Positions 12,780-25,814 are shown, counted from the first letter of the stretch. The stretch is DNA of 64,000 nt from Chytridium lagenaria (GCA_025449115.1 JAHLKC010000150.1:1-64000), one strand, 5' to 3'. The notes: generated by a model from the sequence alone, not told the origin. A program made the numbers and translations.

Positions 12780-14034
12780 CTAATGCGTGATCCTCCCCGC
12801 ACACTCCAAAATCAACTCCTCAACCTCCCTCACCCCCATCCCCAAAACCGCATCCTCAAAAACCTCCTGCACTTCCACCCTCCCACCCTCCCCATCTTTC
12901 AAAGCCCTCGTCAACACCACCTTCCTAAACAACGCAACCACCCTCCCAAGTCGTCCCCCCTTCTCCCCCGTCAAAGCCATCACCCGTTCCCCAGAAAACA
13001 CTTCCCGCACACGTTCACGCTTCTCAAGCCCAGATACACCACGCGCAAGAATCTCGTCAGCTTCACCTCGTTTATCAAAAAAATCAATGGCGCACCAACG
13101 CGATTGTTGTTTTCGCGTTAAAGAACTCAAGTGCTCCCCATCTGGCATCAATGACAACCCACCCTCCTCCACTCTCTCTCTAGACCATTCCACAAACGCC
13201 ACAAACATTTTTCGACCTCCTTTGATGCGTTTGCGGAGATTCGAGGTCACCCCCGTGTCGGTGAAATGCGTTGGATTGAAATACTTGCTCGCCGCAATGT
13301 ACGTGAACACGTCTGATTCGTCTTGAAAGCCTTGAATCCATTTCGTGGGATCAAGACCAAGATAAGTGAGGATGGTGGGGAGGTTTTTGGAAAGCGTGAG
13401 CCAGGTGAAGGTATGTTCGGTTTCGCAGGATGTGTCGGTGTCAAGAGTTGAATCTTTATCGTCAAGTGGGCTGTTTCCCTTATCGTCGTTAAGCGTGGAT
13501 GCTTCAATCACATCCTTGTTGGACGCATTGCTTTGATCGTTGTTGAACCTTGATGAATCGTTGTTCTTTTGTTTCTTCCGTCTCACCACAGAGATGGGAC
13601 ATTCCAACCCAACCACCCCATACTTCAACCCCAACCTCTTACACATCATCCCTAAAAGCGTTCCAAAATCCCCCCACGCCATAAAATCCACCATCATTCG
13701 AAACTCCTCCTCTCCTCCTTTAGCTACAATCAAATCAACCTGATGGCCATCCACCTCAAAGCTTGTCACGGGGTGGCCATGGACAACTTGCTTGCTCTGC
13801 CAGTGGGTTGCAAGGTGGGTGAAGGTTGATTGGAGGTTGGGGGTTGTGGTGCCTGGGAGGGGGAGAGGGGATTGGACGATGATGTCGAGGTCGCCGTGAG
13901 ATGGTTTTGTGGGGAGGGAGCGGGGGATTTCGTAGAGCGTAAAGTGGGGGGAGAGTTGCGAGGATGGTGGCGGAGAAGGTGGGGTATTTGGAGGCGGGGA
14001 TGCGCTCGGAGGAGGTGATGGCGTTACCACCCAT
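12780..14034 (-). CDS. predicted nucleotidyltransferase-fold protein
   Basis: About 417 residues. The best start is ATG 14034 (MGGNAITSSERIPASKY), which resembles the conserved MGGNA beginning of an uncharacterised fungal family. It reaches the main frame through one extra base in the G6 run at 13946-13951. Soon after come IPRSLPTKPSHGDLDIIV and, further on, VDLIV. The GDLDIIV sequence fits the G(D/S).D.D/E metal-binding strand of polymerase-beta-type nucleotidyltransferases. VDFMAWGDFGTLLGMMCKRL follows, then a low-complexity Asn/Asp-rich insert, and a helical C-terminal part (WIQGFQDESDVFTYIAASKY, RKMFVAFVEWSRER). Ends at TGA-equivalent stop 12780. Its substrate, whether nucleotide or RNA, is not predictable from sequence. 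Gene-wide codon pattern and length support a real gene. Confidence 0.6.
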
Positions 14035-14323
14035 TCCGTTGTAATGTAATTGAGATGCCGTTTAGGAAGAAAATAACATTTTAATTATATTTCATTCTAC
14101 ACACACTGTGCCATGTTGTATTTTTTGCAAAGTTCCCTCACGTAAAAAGTAATGAAATCAGTTAAAATATTATTTATTTCTACATGAAATGAAACACCAT
14201 GCACATTGCCTCTTGTAAGCCTTCACAGAGAATAAAAACTAAAATAAATACACCCATCATCACCACCATCACCATCATCATCATCACCACCATCACTCAG
14301 TCACTCACTCATCCATCATCATC

Positions 14324-15306
14324 TCATTCTCCCCTCCCCTCTCCTTCTCCTCCAAATCCACCCCCAACACCCAAAGTCCCCTCCCTCATCTGTCTCATCA
14401 CCAACTCAATCCCTTGAGCCTTTAATTCAAAATCCTTTTCTTCTCCATCCACTGTCGCCTGGTATGGGAGTGGGGCGAGACCATAGCCATGACTGCCGGT
14501 GGTGGAACCAGTGAGGATACCCCAGGCGCCGAGTTCGCGAAAGATCTGACGGAGACCGATTTGGATTTCCTGTTGGTGAGAGTGAGAAGGAAGGGTAGAA
14601 ACGCGGGTTGAGTATTAAAAGGATTGGCATGTAGTAAGCATAACCGATGTGATAAGATAGAAAAAATTGGGACGTAAAATAATGTAGTCTTGCAAACTCT
14701 TTATAATGACAAAAGAAGGAGGAATAGCAAAACAGTAATAAAAAGAAAAACCACTCTGACTGAGCAATGAAAAAAAGGGTTAAAACCATTGAAAAAAATC
14801 GACTACATGCAATCCATCCAACGCAGGAATAGAAGCAGAAATAAAGTGAGAAAAGCTTAAAAAATACGAAAAAAAACCCCTCGAATAATGTCGTTATTAA
14901 AAGAGAGCAAAGTTGAGTAGAAACACGAGTTCTCAAGTGATTATAACGGATGGATGGATGGATCAGAGGTATTGAACTAAATACATTACATTCAAGATGG
15001 ACATGTAGTTGCCGTACAAAGTACTAAAATGCTCCTTTGACGCATCCACATCCGATCCAGATACTGCAAGCGCATCCACGGCATCGGCAGCAACCTCCAA
15101 CAGCTTTACAACTCTCTACATTCGTACAAAAACATATTACTTTTACAACCATTTAAAAAGGAAAAAGGGGAAAACGAGTAGTGAGATTGTTGGTTAACAA
15201 GTAAAGAGATGGCGAGTTGAAGGAATGAACTTTATACCATCTCGATGCCATGAATCTGCCGCAGCAGCTTCTCGTTCTCTGATGTTGAGATGGCAGCATT
15301 CTGCAT
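14324..15306 (-). CDS. MED11: probable Mediator complex subunit 11
   Basis: Three exons, 15238-15306, 14990-15115 and 14324-14569, give 146 residues with no frame slip. The introns are 15116-15237 and 14570-14989, the latter 420 nt with homopolymer-rich content. The protein starts MQNAAISTSENEKLLRQI. The pattern NEKLLRQIHGIE.....LLEVAADAV matches the start of the Med11 helix (human NERL...IE..I..IL..AG). A second helix, YMSILNEIQIGLRQIFRELG, and a linker with GSHGYGLAPLPY lead to a final helix. Med11 pairs with Med22 in the Mediator head and links to TFIIH. The assignment rests on a short, poorly conserved protein, so it is likely rather than certain. It is divergent from the small gene at 15495. 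Confidence 0.55.
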
Positions 15307-15494
15307 CAGTAAAGTAGATTGTGTGACAAAACTTGTTTAGCTCCAGGTAGATACATAATAGAGTTGGTAGATATTGGTCGCTTAGCAATATTAAATAGCA
15401 GTTTAAACTAAATCCCGTAAACCTGCATATATGTGCTTGTGTGACTGACTATATATTCATCAACCATCAGTTAACCTTTAACAACCACCTGAAA
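15307..15494. promoter_or_regulatory. 188-bp divergent intergenic promoter region
   Basis: Separates the start codons of the MED11-like gene (minus) and the small gene at 15495 (plus), so both promoters must lie here. AT-rich with TATATAT-like sequence at 15450-15456. No defined factor site is recognised. Confidence 0.4.
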
Positions 15495-15976
15495 ATGGCC
15501 CCCATTGACGTCGACACCCTCTTCGTCAACCTGAGATCATGGATCGATCCCAAGGACTGGTACGAGCATTCAGCGAGCAAGGATGCTGAAAAAATGGAAC
15601 CAGAGCGTTTGGATAACATTAAACAGATGGCGAGGTGGACTGAGTCTGACTTACTCCAACATGCTCTCAAAGGTGAGCGGTGACTATTGCTTGCACATCA
15701 TCAAAGTATTAACTTTATGAACTAGTCGTTGAGGCTCTCGATGGGTTAGGCCCAGAAGTTCCGAAAACGTCGTTATCCCTTCCCCCCGAACTTCTTGGTC
15801 AGACCATTGACGTTGCGTTTGAATTGCAAAGACGATACCAGGACCTCCGAGAAATCCAATTTGCAATCTACCATCCTCCACCTTCTGGAGATGCCTTCTC
15901 AGGAATCATCGAAGACGGTGTCGTCCCCTCGGCTGGAGGCAACGACGGTCTAGGCTTCATATCCTCCACCGATTAA
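15495..15976 (+). CDS. small acidic protein of unknown function
   Basis: Two exons, 15495-15672 and 15726-15976, joined in phase 1 across a 53-nt intron (GTGAGC...ACTAG), give 142 residues without any frame slip. It begins MAPIDVDTLFVNLRSWIDP and reads as helical (ERLDNIKQMARWTESDLL, then VVEALDGLG, and ELLGQTIDVAFELQRRYQ), with an acidic Gly-rich tail ending FISSTD. No membrane segment, signal peptide or catalytic motif is seen. I do not recognise the family. The intact frame and good splice sites make it a confident gene of unknown role. Confidence 0.6.
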
Positions 15977-16241
15977 AAAAACAGGAAACAACCATCAGCT
16001 GCTTCTCCACACAATTACCTCCACGTATTATACTCTTATTTTATACTTACTCATCACACGCACGCACAGTCTTCGTCCCGCGCTTCTCTGTATGTAGTCT
16101 TCAATAGTAATAGATTGGATTGTTGTCGATCACTTTAGGGGCTTTTTGTGTCAATCTTTTCCTTCTTTAGCCGTCCTTTTGTTTAACGAAATCTCATAAA
16201 CCTTTGGGTCGAATCACCCTTCTTTTGCCCGTTTTTTCTGC

Positions 16242-19200
16242 ATGGAAAACACTGAAAAGGCCTCATCCTCCATCATGAGTAAACAATTGAGGGTAGCGCT
16301 GGCGAATTTAGCGGAAAAGAGGACTCAAAAGGGACAGTACGTGACATTGGAGGAGGGACGGAATGATGAAAAGGTCGATTCCAATGGTGATCTGCAAGCC
16401 GGTAGATGGCGTATGAGTGCGGTCGTTGAGTGGGTCAAGACCTCGTTAAGCAATTTATGGGTACCGACGAACATAGCTAAAATGCGTGATGTGGCCAAAA
16501 TCACGATGGCGTCCTTGTAAGTTCCTATATGGCTGTTTACTCTACTGATTACATCTCTTAGTCTATGTGTACTTCTTGTCATGATTCCTTCCACACGAGA
16601 GCTTTTGGGACGGTCACCCCAATTAGCCCCAGGTATAAATCACCAGTCAAGCACTTTTTCTTATATTTTTTTTTACAGTCTCTGTCGTTTACTTAAATCC
16701 AACAAGAACATTTGGCTCAATGATAGAAACAGTCCTCCTAACGTTCCTCACCGTTCCCTTTTTCGCTCTCATCTGCATTTTTGCCATCCTCTGTCGCGCC
16801 GCCCAAAACAAACAGATTGAGCAAAGCGGTCTCACAACATGGGAAGATCGATGGGGTGGTGTCGTTCAAGGACTCTGGTTATGGATTGTACGTTCTTTCT
16901 CCCCGTTTCACCCTTTTTAACGTTGTGTTTATATTTAAAGGCATTATGGTTAATCGGTTACTTTCGCGCCAAATTCCCACGTCTCAACAATGCCATCCTC
17001 ATTTCCTCCATCATTGTCGTCTTCGAACTCACAGACGGGAGTTTTGAATCCAAAGCCTCCTTCAGCCATCTCAGTGATATCCTCCCGTCCTTTATTCGCA
17101 GGTGCCTGTGTGTGCGTGTTTGTCAACGTGACGTTTTTCCTCAAAGTGGTAGTCGCAACCTCCGAAACCTCATGGACACATCCCTCCTCGACATTCGTGA
17201 GCTCTTGAACGCTCTCGTGAAAGCGTTCTGCGAGTGCAAGGATATGACTCCAGCCACCATCGCGCAGGTATCGGCGGCGCAGAAAACGTGAGAACGTCGG
17301 TGACAAAGTTGCGGAATCTGATATGGGAGGCGGAATTGGAATTGAGTTATTCGAGGTATTCGCCACAAGAGTATAGTTTGTTGCTTGTGCCGTTGGAGAA
17401 TATGATGAAGCATTTTAGTGGGATGGAGTCGGTGATCAAGACGTCGCAGGAGCTTTTGGCGTCTTCAAAGGGGTCGCCAGATATAGGAAAACCATCGCCG
17501 ACGATCACGGTGAGTGAGGCGGATCTAAGCGCACGGATGAAGAGTCATCATGTGGGAGACTTTAATGACGAAGGAGGGAATGAGATGAAGAAACCGAGGT
17601 CGTGACTGCGTTAAAGGAGCCGACATCCGGGAGACCCTCGAAATCAGAATTACGCAACTCGGCATCTGTGATGGAATTGATCAAAGAGGGTCATCATGTG
17701 GAATTGAGTGGAAGGGGAGATCACGAATGGCGTGTATGGTGGGAACTCTCGTGTGTTGGGAAAATTACATTTTCGCGCAAAAGGATGCATTCAATCTCAT
17801 TGCGATGGCTGCTGCTTCATGTATTGGGGGTGTTGTACGGATTCTTGAAACAGGGGAAGCCATCAAGAACATTCAAAAAGCGAACCAAAAATTTGTTTGA
17901 AGACAGCGATCTCCCTGAACTCCCCTCTGTCACCAGTTCGCGGCGCCCATCGTTTGGTAAAACAAGTCAATATATATTTTTCCAAGGGTGTTGGAAGGAC
18001 GGAGGAGGCGTTAGAGGATCTTGATAAGGCGTTGAAAGTCATGGATAGGACGCAGGAAATATATATACGGAAGTTGTCGGAAGATAGCACGAGTTCACCT
18101 TGGAGGGAAGAGTTTTTTCATGGCGTCGTTTTTTGAGGTGTCGTTGAGGGAAGCGGCGGTGGAGATTCGGAATTTGGTGCATCAGGCTGTGATGTTTGAA
18201 AAGGCGATCGCGAAACGAGGGATGCGGTTTTGGCTGCCTTCTGCGTCCGCTAAAGACTTATTGCGGTCCACGGATTCGTTGGGTGTGAATTCCATAAATC
18301 CAAGCGGTAAGGACTTTTGTATAAAGATACGGCATTTCTTCTTTACTTTGTGTAGCGGAAGCATATCTTTAAGATAACACTTTCTAATTATGTTTTTACA
18401 GCCGACCTATCTTCACAAACCACATGCAAGGAAAGCAAAAAGACGGAAAATACAGATGACCTTTGGGGTCGTATACGGAAGAGAATCTGGGAATTCGTGG
18501 TTGGACGTCATCGCATGAATTCAAATACGCAACCAAACTCGCCTTTTCATGTCTAGCATTCGCATGGCCTGCGTTTGTGTTCCCTGAAGAATTTGACGAC
18601 ATGAGAGGCGCTTGGGGTTTGACTTCGGTAAAAAACTTTTACAAATTGAGCGCTAACATTTACATAGCTGATTGTCGTGCTTTCTCCAACTGTGGGTGGC
18701 ATCGATTACGTTTGGGTTTTATCGAATCGTCGGGACGGTTGCTGGTGCTGCATTTGGGTTCGTGGCTTGGAGTGTTGCGCCTCAAAGCTCGTAAGTTGGA
18801 TGTGATTTTTCCAGCATAAACCTTACGGAATATTTTTTGGCAGGGTTATGATTGTTTCGCTGTTGACGTTTTTCTCGGTCCCATGTTGGTACATTTACCT
18901 GAATTCCGGATTTCCTAGATTCGGAACAACCGCGTTGATGACCATGTACAGCATCACAGTAAGTCGCCTGTTGAACGTTAATTCCTAAAAAACCTAGCTC
19001 AATGCCCATCAAACAAGAGGAGATAGTGACGCTGACACGATATGGAGGGATCCTGGAAACGCCTCGTGATCATGTGTATCGGAGTCATCTCTGCCATCAT
19101 TCTCTCTTCTTCATGGTGGCCCTACATTGCACGTATCCAACTCCGCAACGATATCGCAAGATCCTTGAACGCCGTTGGGGTGTTCTACTCTCTCATTGTT

Positions 19201-20155
19201 GTTCTCCTGATCGATCCCGAAGACAACCATTTCGTGCCCAATCCACCCGAGAAGAACAATCAAGGACCGCTAGAGAACATCCTCCACAATATTTTCCATA
19301 ACCTCAAAGACCATGCTGGGTTTGATGTGAAACAGGGAGACGTGAAGAGCAGTAATAAGGTGGCGGTGCATCAGGCTGCGGCGCTTGCGAATCGGGAGGC
19401 CGATGGATTTGGAGGTGAAGCTTGTGGATGCACTCGTGAGTCATAAGACGTTGTTGGAGTTGGCGGCGTCGGAACCGAGATTGAAGGCACCGTTTCCGAC
19501 CGAAACGTATAAAGGGATTATTCAGTCTCTGGAGATGTTGGTAGACAGGGATGATGAGTGTTAGGCATCTGATAAGAACGGGCTGGGTGATGTTCATAAT
19601 CGACTGATTTTACCAATTGCGAAATATCGGAGAGATATGGTATGTCCTTTGTTCGCATTGGAAACGAGTTTTTTTGTTTCTTTTTCTTTTTCCTTGATGC
19701 TTTTCCACACAACCAAATATTCTCTTTTTTTTAAATCAAGTTCCCTTTTTTTTTTTTGGAAAACTAGGCGGCCTCGATTTTGTTGTACACTTATGTGTTG
19801 AATGGGTCTGTGGCGAGTCGAACGCCGTTGCCGATATTTATGCCGGCTGCACGGGCAATGAGGCTTCGAGTGATTTCGCGGTTACCGCCGCTTTCGATTC
19901 CTGTGGGAGCAAAGCATGAGGATATTTTGTAAGAATTAAATTTTTTTTAAAAAAAACATAAAAACTTTACTTACTTAATGTCCACGATTTAGGGGATACT
20001 CGCATTTCTTCGCGTTCTGCCTTATGCAGCAGGAGATTATTGAGGAGTTGGAAAAACTCGCGGGACATGTTCGGTGTTTGTTTGGACCAATCTACGTTGC
20101 CTTACATGAAAGAGTCGGAATAATTGTTGGAGAAGGGTTTATTCTGGGGGAATAA
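16242..20155 (+). CDS. FUSC/ArAE-like integral membrane protein (FUSC-B)
   Basis: Paralogue of FUSC-A, read from ATG 16242 (MENTEKASSSIMSK). The first membrane block runs about 16480-17010 with VSVVYLNPTRTFGSMIETVLL. The soluble middle has LLDIRELLNALVKAF and LRNLIWEAELELSYSRY. The second membrane block (about 18540-19200) has WPAFVFPEE, then SPTVGG and WYIYLNSGFPRFGTTA. The family motif WWPYIARIQLRNDIARS lies near 19120. Exons continue through KAPFPTETYKG and AKYRRDM to a last exon at 19994-20155 ending VGEGFILGE. At least eight introns of 45-100 nt. Frames slip near 17290, 17870, 18510 and 19400, and an in-frame TAG sits at about 19562-19564 between two segments that both align to FUSC-A. 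It is probably an exporter or organic-anion channel; the substrate is unknown. Confidence 0.6.
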
Positions 20156-20639
20156 GTGGGGTTATAATGATGAAAAATATCCTTTGTCATTTCTTGTTGA
20201 TTTCTCCTATTTATCATTTACTTTTTTTTTTTACTTTTGGGACGATGATATTAGAGAACCATGTGATTCTATTTACTCCCATTACTCATTTATATTGGTT
20301 AATTCCATCTTTCTCATATATATTGTCTGGAGGCCATGATGCGCCGTCTAATATATGGACCATTTTTGCAGCACCTCCGATACTATTAGATATTAACGCA
20401 TTTAATTGTGAGATACGAAGGGCATGAACAATACCATACAGCTTTCTCTCAACAACATAGTAAGTAGTAGGTTATGATAAAAAACAACGCTTGAAAGCAA
20501 AGAGAGTCACGTCAAAGGTAAACTGGCATTCAGGGCGGTAGCCAAAACGAAAAAGGTAGCAAAGAATAATATAGTTGATACGATATGAAGCAGGGGAAAG
20601 GTATAAAAAAGAAAACAAAAAATATCAGGGCTTTCAGCA
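20156..20639. other. intergenic stretch, no gene seen
   Basis: Convergent 3' flanks of FUSC-B and the ABC transporter; AT-rich, no coding signal. Confidence 0.45.
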
Positions 20640-23600
20640 TCACGACTTTCCATCATCGTTCACCGTCACAACAACTGCTGCAGAGGAGGAGGGCGATGAC
20701 CCTGCAGAGGAGGTCGCTCCGTCCTTTGCAGGGTTGCGAGCCATCGCCTTCAAGACTTCAAAGTTGGAGGCACCGGTTTCGGCAACCATAGCACGGAACT
20801 TAGAGTCTGGGCGATCGAGTAAGTTGAGGGGGGAATCGAATCAGCAATGTTCCCAGCGTCCATGACCATCACCTTGTCGTAGTCAATGATTGTGTTGAGA
20901 CGATGGGCAATCTATGTAGATGAAATAGGTTAAAAACTATCCGTAAACATTCTCAGGAACCGCGAAAAATGAAACATAAAACCTACAGTCAACACTGTTG
21001 GCATCTGGCAAAGTCCTCCCTTAACGCCTTCTGAATCAAAGCATCCGTCTCATAATCAACGTTCGCTGTCGCTTCGTCCATGATAAGGATTTTGGGGCCT
21101 CCTCAACATAGCTCTTGCTAAACAAAGCAGCTGACGTTGTCCGACCGACAAGTTTTCACCACTGTCAGAGACTTTGCCTTCGAGGACCGTCACTACCAGC
21201 TTCAGTGACCTTTGACTTGAGGCCGGAACGGGTGACAGCGTCCCAGATATCGGCATCGTTGTGTTCGTTGAACGGGTCGAGGTTTGTTCGGAAGTACCGG
21301 AAAAGAGAACAGGATCTTGGGGAATGATGGCCTAAAGTTTAATGTCAGTATGATTGGAATTGGCTGTGGAGATGTAGAAGATTAAAGAAAAGGTAGCCTT
21401 ACCAAGCCCGCCGAAGATCTCTCAACCCAATAGTCTTTGATGAGATACTGTCCACAACGATCTCACCACCTTCCGGTTCGATCATCCTAAACAACGCCTG
21501 CATCAAACTCGACTTTCCAGATCCCGTCCGTCCCACAACCCCCACCTTCTCTCCATCCCCAACCTTAAAGCTCACCCCCTTCAAAACAAGCGGCAATCCT
21601 CCGCATACCTCATTTCAACATTTTTAAATTCAATCTCCCCCTTAGAAGGCCACCCCTTCGGGTGGACGATTATGCGGCACCAATCGCATCCGCCTCCACC
21701 TCAATATGATACCCATAATGTTCAACACGTTTCAACCGCATTCATGGCAATCTCGGTTTCAGTAAACTGTCGAATACAAAAGTTGAGAATCTGCGTCACT
21801 TGCAACGCGTATGAGAGGGAGAGACCCAAAAGTCCGGGATCAATGGAATCTCTTGCAAGAACACCAAAGAGTCCGGCAAAAAAGACGAGAATGCTACCGA
21901 GAACTTCAAGACGGAGACCGAGCCATCGTTGTGCCGTGAGGAGGAGGAATTGAGGGGAGTTGTTACCGTCGGTGGCGTTGTCGTTGTTACGTGTAAAACG
22001 TCCTTCTTCACGGTATGCGCGGATAGTGGCGAGACCGGTGAGGGTTTCGCCAAAATTGGCGTAAAGAGGAGATCGGGAGATGGAATCGAGACGCTTGAGT
22101 TCTCGTGATGTTGCGCGGTAGATCAGTTGCATAAAGTAGTAGACACCAAGGAGTGGAATTAAGGGGATCATGAAAAGAGGAGTGGCATAGGAGATGAGAA
22201 TGAACGTGGAGATGGATGTGGCGAGGGTATTGGCGAAGAGGCGGAAAGAGTTGGAAAGAGTGTTGTCGACACCGTCTTGGTCTTTGGCGAAAACGATTGA
22301 TATACGGCCGAGTGGGGTTGTGTCGAAAAAGGAGGTTGGCGCGCGCACGATACGGAGATGGCGGCCTCATGAAGAACTCGTGCAGCACGATTTCCGGCAA
22401 AAGCAAAGAAGACACTAAAGACCCAAGTGGTGACAGTCTGCGCAATACCCCAGCCACAATAGACGCCGATGTAACTAGAAAAGATTTGAATTAATATATG
22501 TGGCGGCTTCCAAGAAACAATAAGGAGAGAAAAGAGAACTCACCCAGAAAGACTTAAAGCTCCAGCAAATTTGTTTCCAGACCACCACACCAGCCACAGA
22601 TCGTTTCCAACCCTCGTAATTTGAAGGAGAGTAGCAGTTGCAACCAATCCAATTGCAAAACTCCATCCTCCAGCAGCAATCACATAACTCCACCATACCG
22701 TCCCCTTGACAGTTCCGGTGGCTCTGTCTTCGTCCTTCATGATGTTGGAAGGCTTCTTCTTTTCAACTTCTGAAATCGCCTCTTCAGGGATAACCTTAAT
22801 GTCACTCTTCCTCTTTGCCTTGACATCGACAACAGGTGCAGCAGTTGGAGCCTCAACCACCGAGGCTTCAGATTCCTCCTCAGCACCATAGCTACGGATT
22901 AAGTTGGAAAACTCCCCACGAGAATCCATCAAAGACTGATAAGAACCTTGCTCCACAATTTCTCCATCCCGCATCACAACTACGTGATCCACTCGAGAGA
23001 GGAAATGAAGTTGATGGGTGACGAGAATACGCGTCTTTTTGCCAAGCGCACCAAGAATGCAGTTCTCAAAGAGGTACTTGCCGACATGAGCGTCTACTGC
23101 GGAAAGAGGGTCGTCAAGGAGAACAATGTCGGGGTCGTAGTAGACGCACCGTGCAAGGTTGACACGTTGCTTCTGACCTCCGGACAGATTGATGCCACGT
23201 TCACCGATCGAAGTTTGATCGCCGTCAGGTAGAATCTTGATGTCGGGTTCAAGGGCGCAATCTTTGATGACTTGACGATATTTGGCTTCGTTGTATACAT
23301 GGCCGAACGTGACATTCTGTTCCATCGTAGCATTCTTTTGGAATGAAGTATTAATAATATATCAAAACTAGAAAGGGCAAATAGAAAGATAAAAACAATT
23401 ATATACCTGAATCCAAGCCGACTGTGGGGCGTATCCCATGGTACCAGCAAACTTGATATCTCCCTTAATCTTTTTCATCTCACCAACGATGGCGTTTAAA
23501 AGCGATGACTTTCCAGAACCAACTGTGCCAACAATAGCCACCAGAGAGCCCCTCTCCACCGTAAGATTAATGTTCTTCAAAGTAGACAAGACGGGGCCGT

Positions 23601-25693
23601 TGCCAGCTTTTTCATCGTCATCATTTTTCCTTTGCCATCCTTTTTTTCCTTTCGACTTTTCTTGTCCTTCTTGTCTTTCTTGTCTTTCTTGTCTTTGCCC
23701 TTACCACCTTTCTTTGACCAGGATCCCTTCTTCTTGTTGCCGTCCTCATCGAGCTTAGGAGGAGCGACTTCCCACGTAAACTCACCATTGACGATCTCCA
23801 ATGCATTCGGAGCGTTGCGGTCAATGGCGGGCTGCTCGTCAAGTTCAGCGGCAAGGAGGAGCTCTTCGATACGGTCGACGGCAATTTGGAAATCAGCCCA
23901 ACTTGACACAAGGTTGGGAAGAAACATCAACGGGAATCTATATTTATACACATAGTCAGTATATTTCACATTGTAAGTTTCTATGAAGGCACATGGTACT
24001 AACCTTAGAGATGCAAACCAGCCCAACGACGAAAACACCTTGGCGGCATCAAGCGGATTTGTTGCACCGTAAATGATGAACGAAATGGCAGCTGCGAGCA
24101 CGGGAAGACCGAAGGCAATGGTCATGTTGAAGGCTTGGAAGATAGACCGCTTAAAAACAAGCGCAATCTCGCTCTTCCTGATAGTTTCAATATCCTTAAG
24201 GAAAGGGACTTCCCACGCGAAAAACTTGATGACACGGATACCATTCAAAACCTCAGTGGTGAGCTTGACCCTAGAATCAGTGATGGGAGCAACTTCTCTG
24301 CGGATGCTCATCATCCTCCTGACAATCTTGGTTTGGATCGGGCTGACGATGAAGAACAACCCGACTCCGGCGAGAGCGGACCATCCAAGTTGCGAGATCA
24401 AAAACCCGATGATGATGATGATTTGAACGGGAGCGGTCCAGAGAAGATGGACAAACGAGGTGAACATTTCAACACGGTTGCAGTCAGTGGAGACAAGGTT
24501 AATAACCTTTCCTGAGTTAAAATCTTGACGAGCGGCAGACGAAAGGCGAAGGGCCTTGCGGTAGATGGCCGCGGTCAAGGTAGTCCTACACCTCATACCA
24601 GACACAGTCGCCAGCTGGAAGAAGTTATTATTGAGCAAAGTTCCAATAATTCCAAGAGTGAACATTCCCAAGACAAGGCCAATGCCTTCACCAAAGCCTC
24701 CATTTCTCCTTACAACGTACTCGATAATGTACTTGACAAAGAGTGGTGAGATAACTTGACACAAATCCGAGCCGAATTTTAAAAACCCCAGAGGTGCAAG
24801 CTCATCCCAAAAGACGACTGTAAGTGTCCTCATGAGGGACGGTCCTTCTTTTCCCTTCTTGCCCTTCTTGCCACGTGTTTTTGAATTTTTTAGAGGTGGC
24901 GTCGTCGAACTTGGGTGTGTGGTATTAACAGAGACTGATTGTTCTCCTGATTTCAAATCCACAAGGGTGGATGACTCTGATTTATCAATGCTTGAGGTTT
25001 GCAACGCGCTTGAAACGTCTGCGGGGATTGTTGATGCAGGGGTCCTTTTCAGCTCCTCATGCCAGACCTCGTTGAATGTAACAATGAGGTTTTCCGCCTT
25101 GCAGCGGTCGTTGAGTCGCCACATGTCCTTTTGCTCCAGCGGATTTTTCCATCCTTTCACATAGATGCTGTTTGAACGTGCAGAAATGTAATGTCATTAC
25201 TAAACGCAGTAAAAAAGACAAGGGAGGGAAGAAATCGGGAGATCAGGATTAAAGTTCTTGGGCTGGGCACATGGAAGGAAGGGAAGTAAACTCGATTCCG
25301 CGTCACACAAACTATAAGAATGACAATTCGGACACGGATCGAAAAAAAGGCGCCGACGGAAGGACAAGATGAAGCCGACGGTGACAGACTATGTATGGGA
25401 TGGGGAGCAGAGGAAAGAGGGACGGACTAAGAAGGGGACGGATGGAAGCAGGCGGTGATGTGAATGCCAAATACTTACGGATTCAACCAGTGGAAGGTTA
25501 TTTTACTTATCCATGATGCAGACCCATCAGGACAGAGACCTGCATCTTCGAACTCGAATCCAGCGCTGCGATGCCTCTGTTGTTCCTCCTCCATCTCTGG
25601 GTTGTTCGAAGGTATCTCATGCTGATGTGCCTTCTCATTTCCCTCTGCTGCAAGAGAGGTGGGCTGCATCTTCACCGATCCGTCGTCCTTCAT
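20640..25693 (-). CDS. ABCC (MRP)-type full-length ABC transporter
   Basis: ATG 25693, preceded by an in-frame stop. Exon 1 ends ITFHWLNP (intron 25168-25488); then [15 protein letters not shown], as in Yor1/MRP proteins, and TMD1 with [20 protein letters not shown] restored by a 66-nt intron (23938-24003). NBD1 has Walker [29 protein letters not shown], Walker [14 protein letters not shown] and the switch [11 protein letters not shown]2 starts at [14 protein letters not shown]2 has Walker [12 protein letters not shown], a signature altered to LSVGQRQ and, after a slip at 21094-21097, [12 protein letters not shown], then IAHRLNTI. There is no Walker-B-type Glu in NBD1 (Asp-Asp), as usual for ABCC degenerate site 1. 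A Lys/Asp-repeat linker precedes NBD1. Expected role: ATP-driven export of amphipathic anions or conjugates from plasma membrane or vacuole. Other slips lie at 23624-23628 and around 20830, 21400 and 21600. Confidence 0.85.
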
Positions 25694-25814
25694 CCGCCTT
25701 GTCTTGTCTGGAACAGAGAAGTTTCAAATAAAAGCAAGAGCAAAATTTGAAGTAAAAATGTCCAAGGATGTTTATTCACTATTACAAGCGGAAAGGTTTT
25801 TAAACGGGTTTTCA

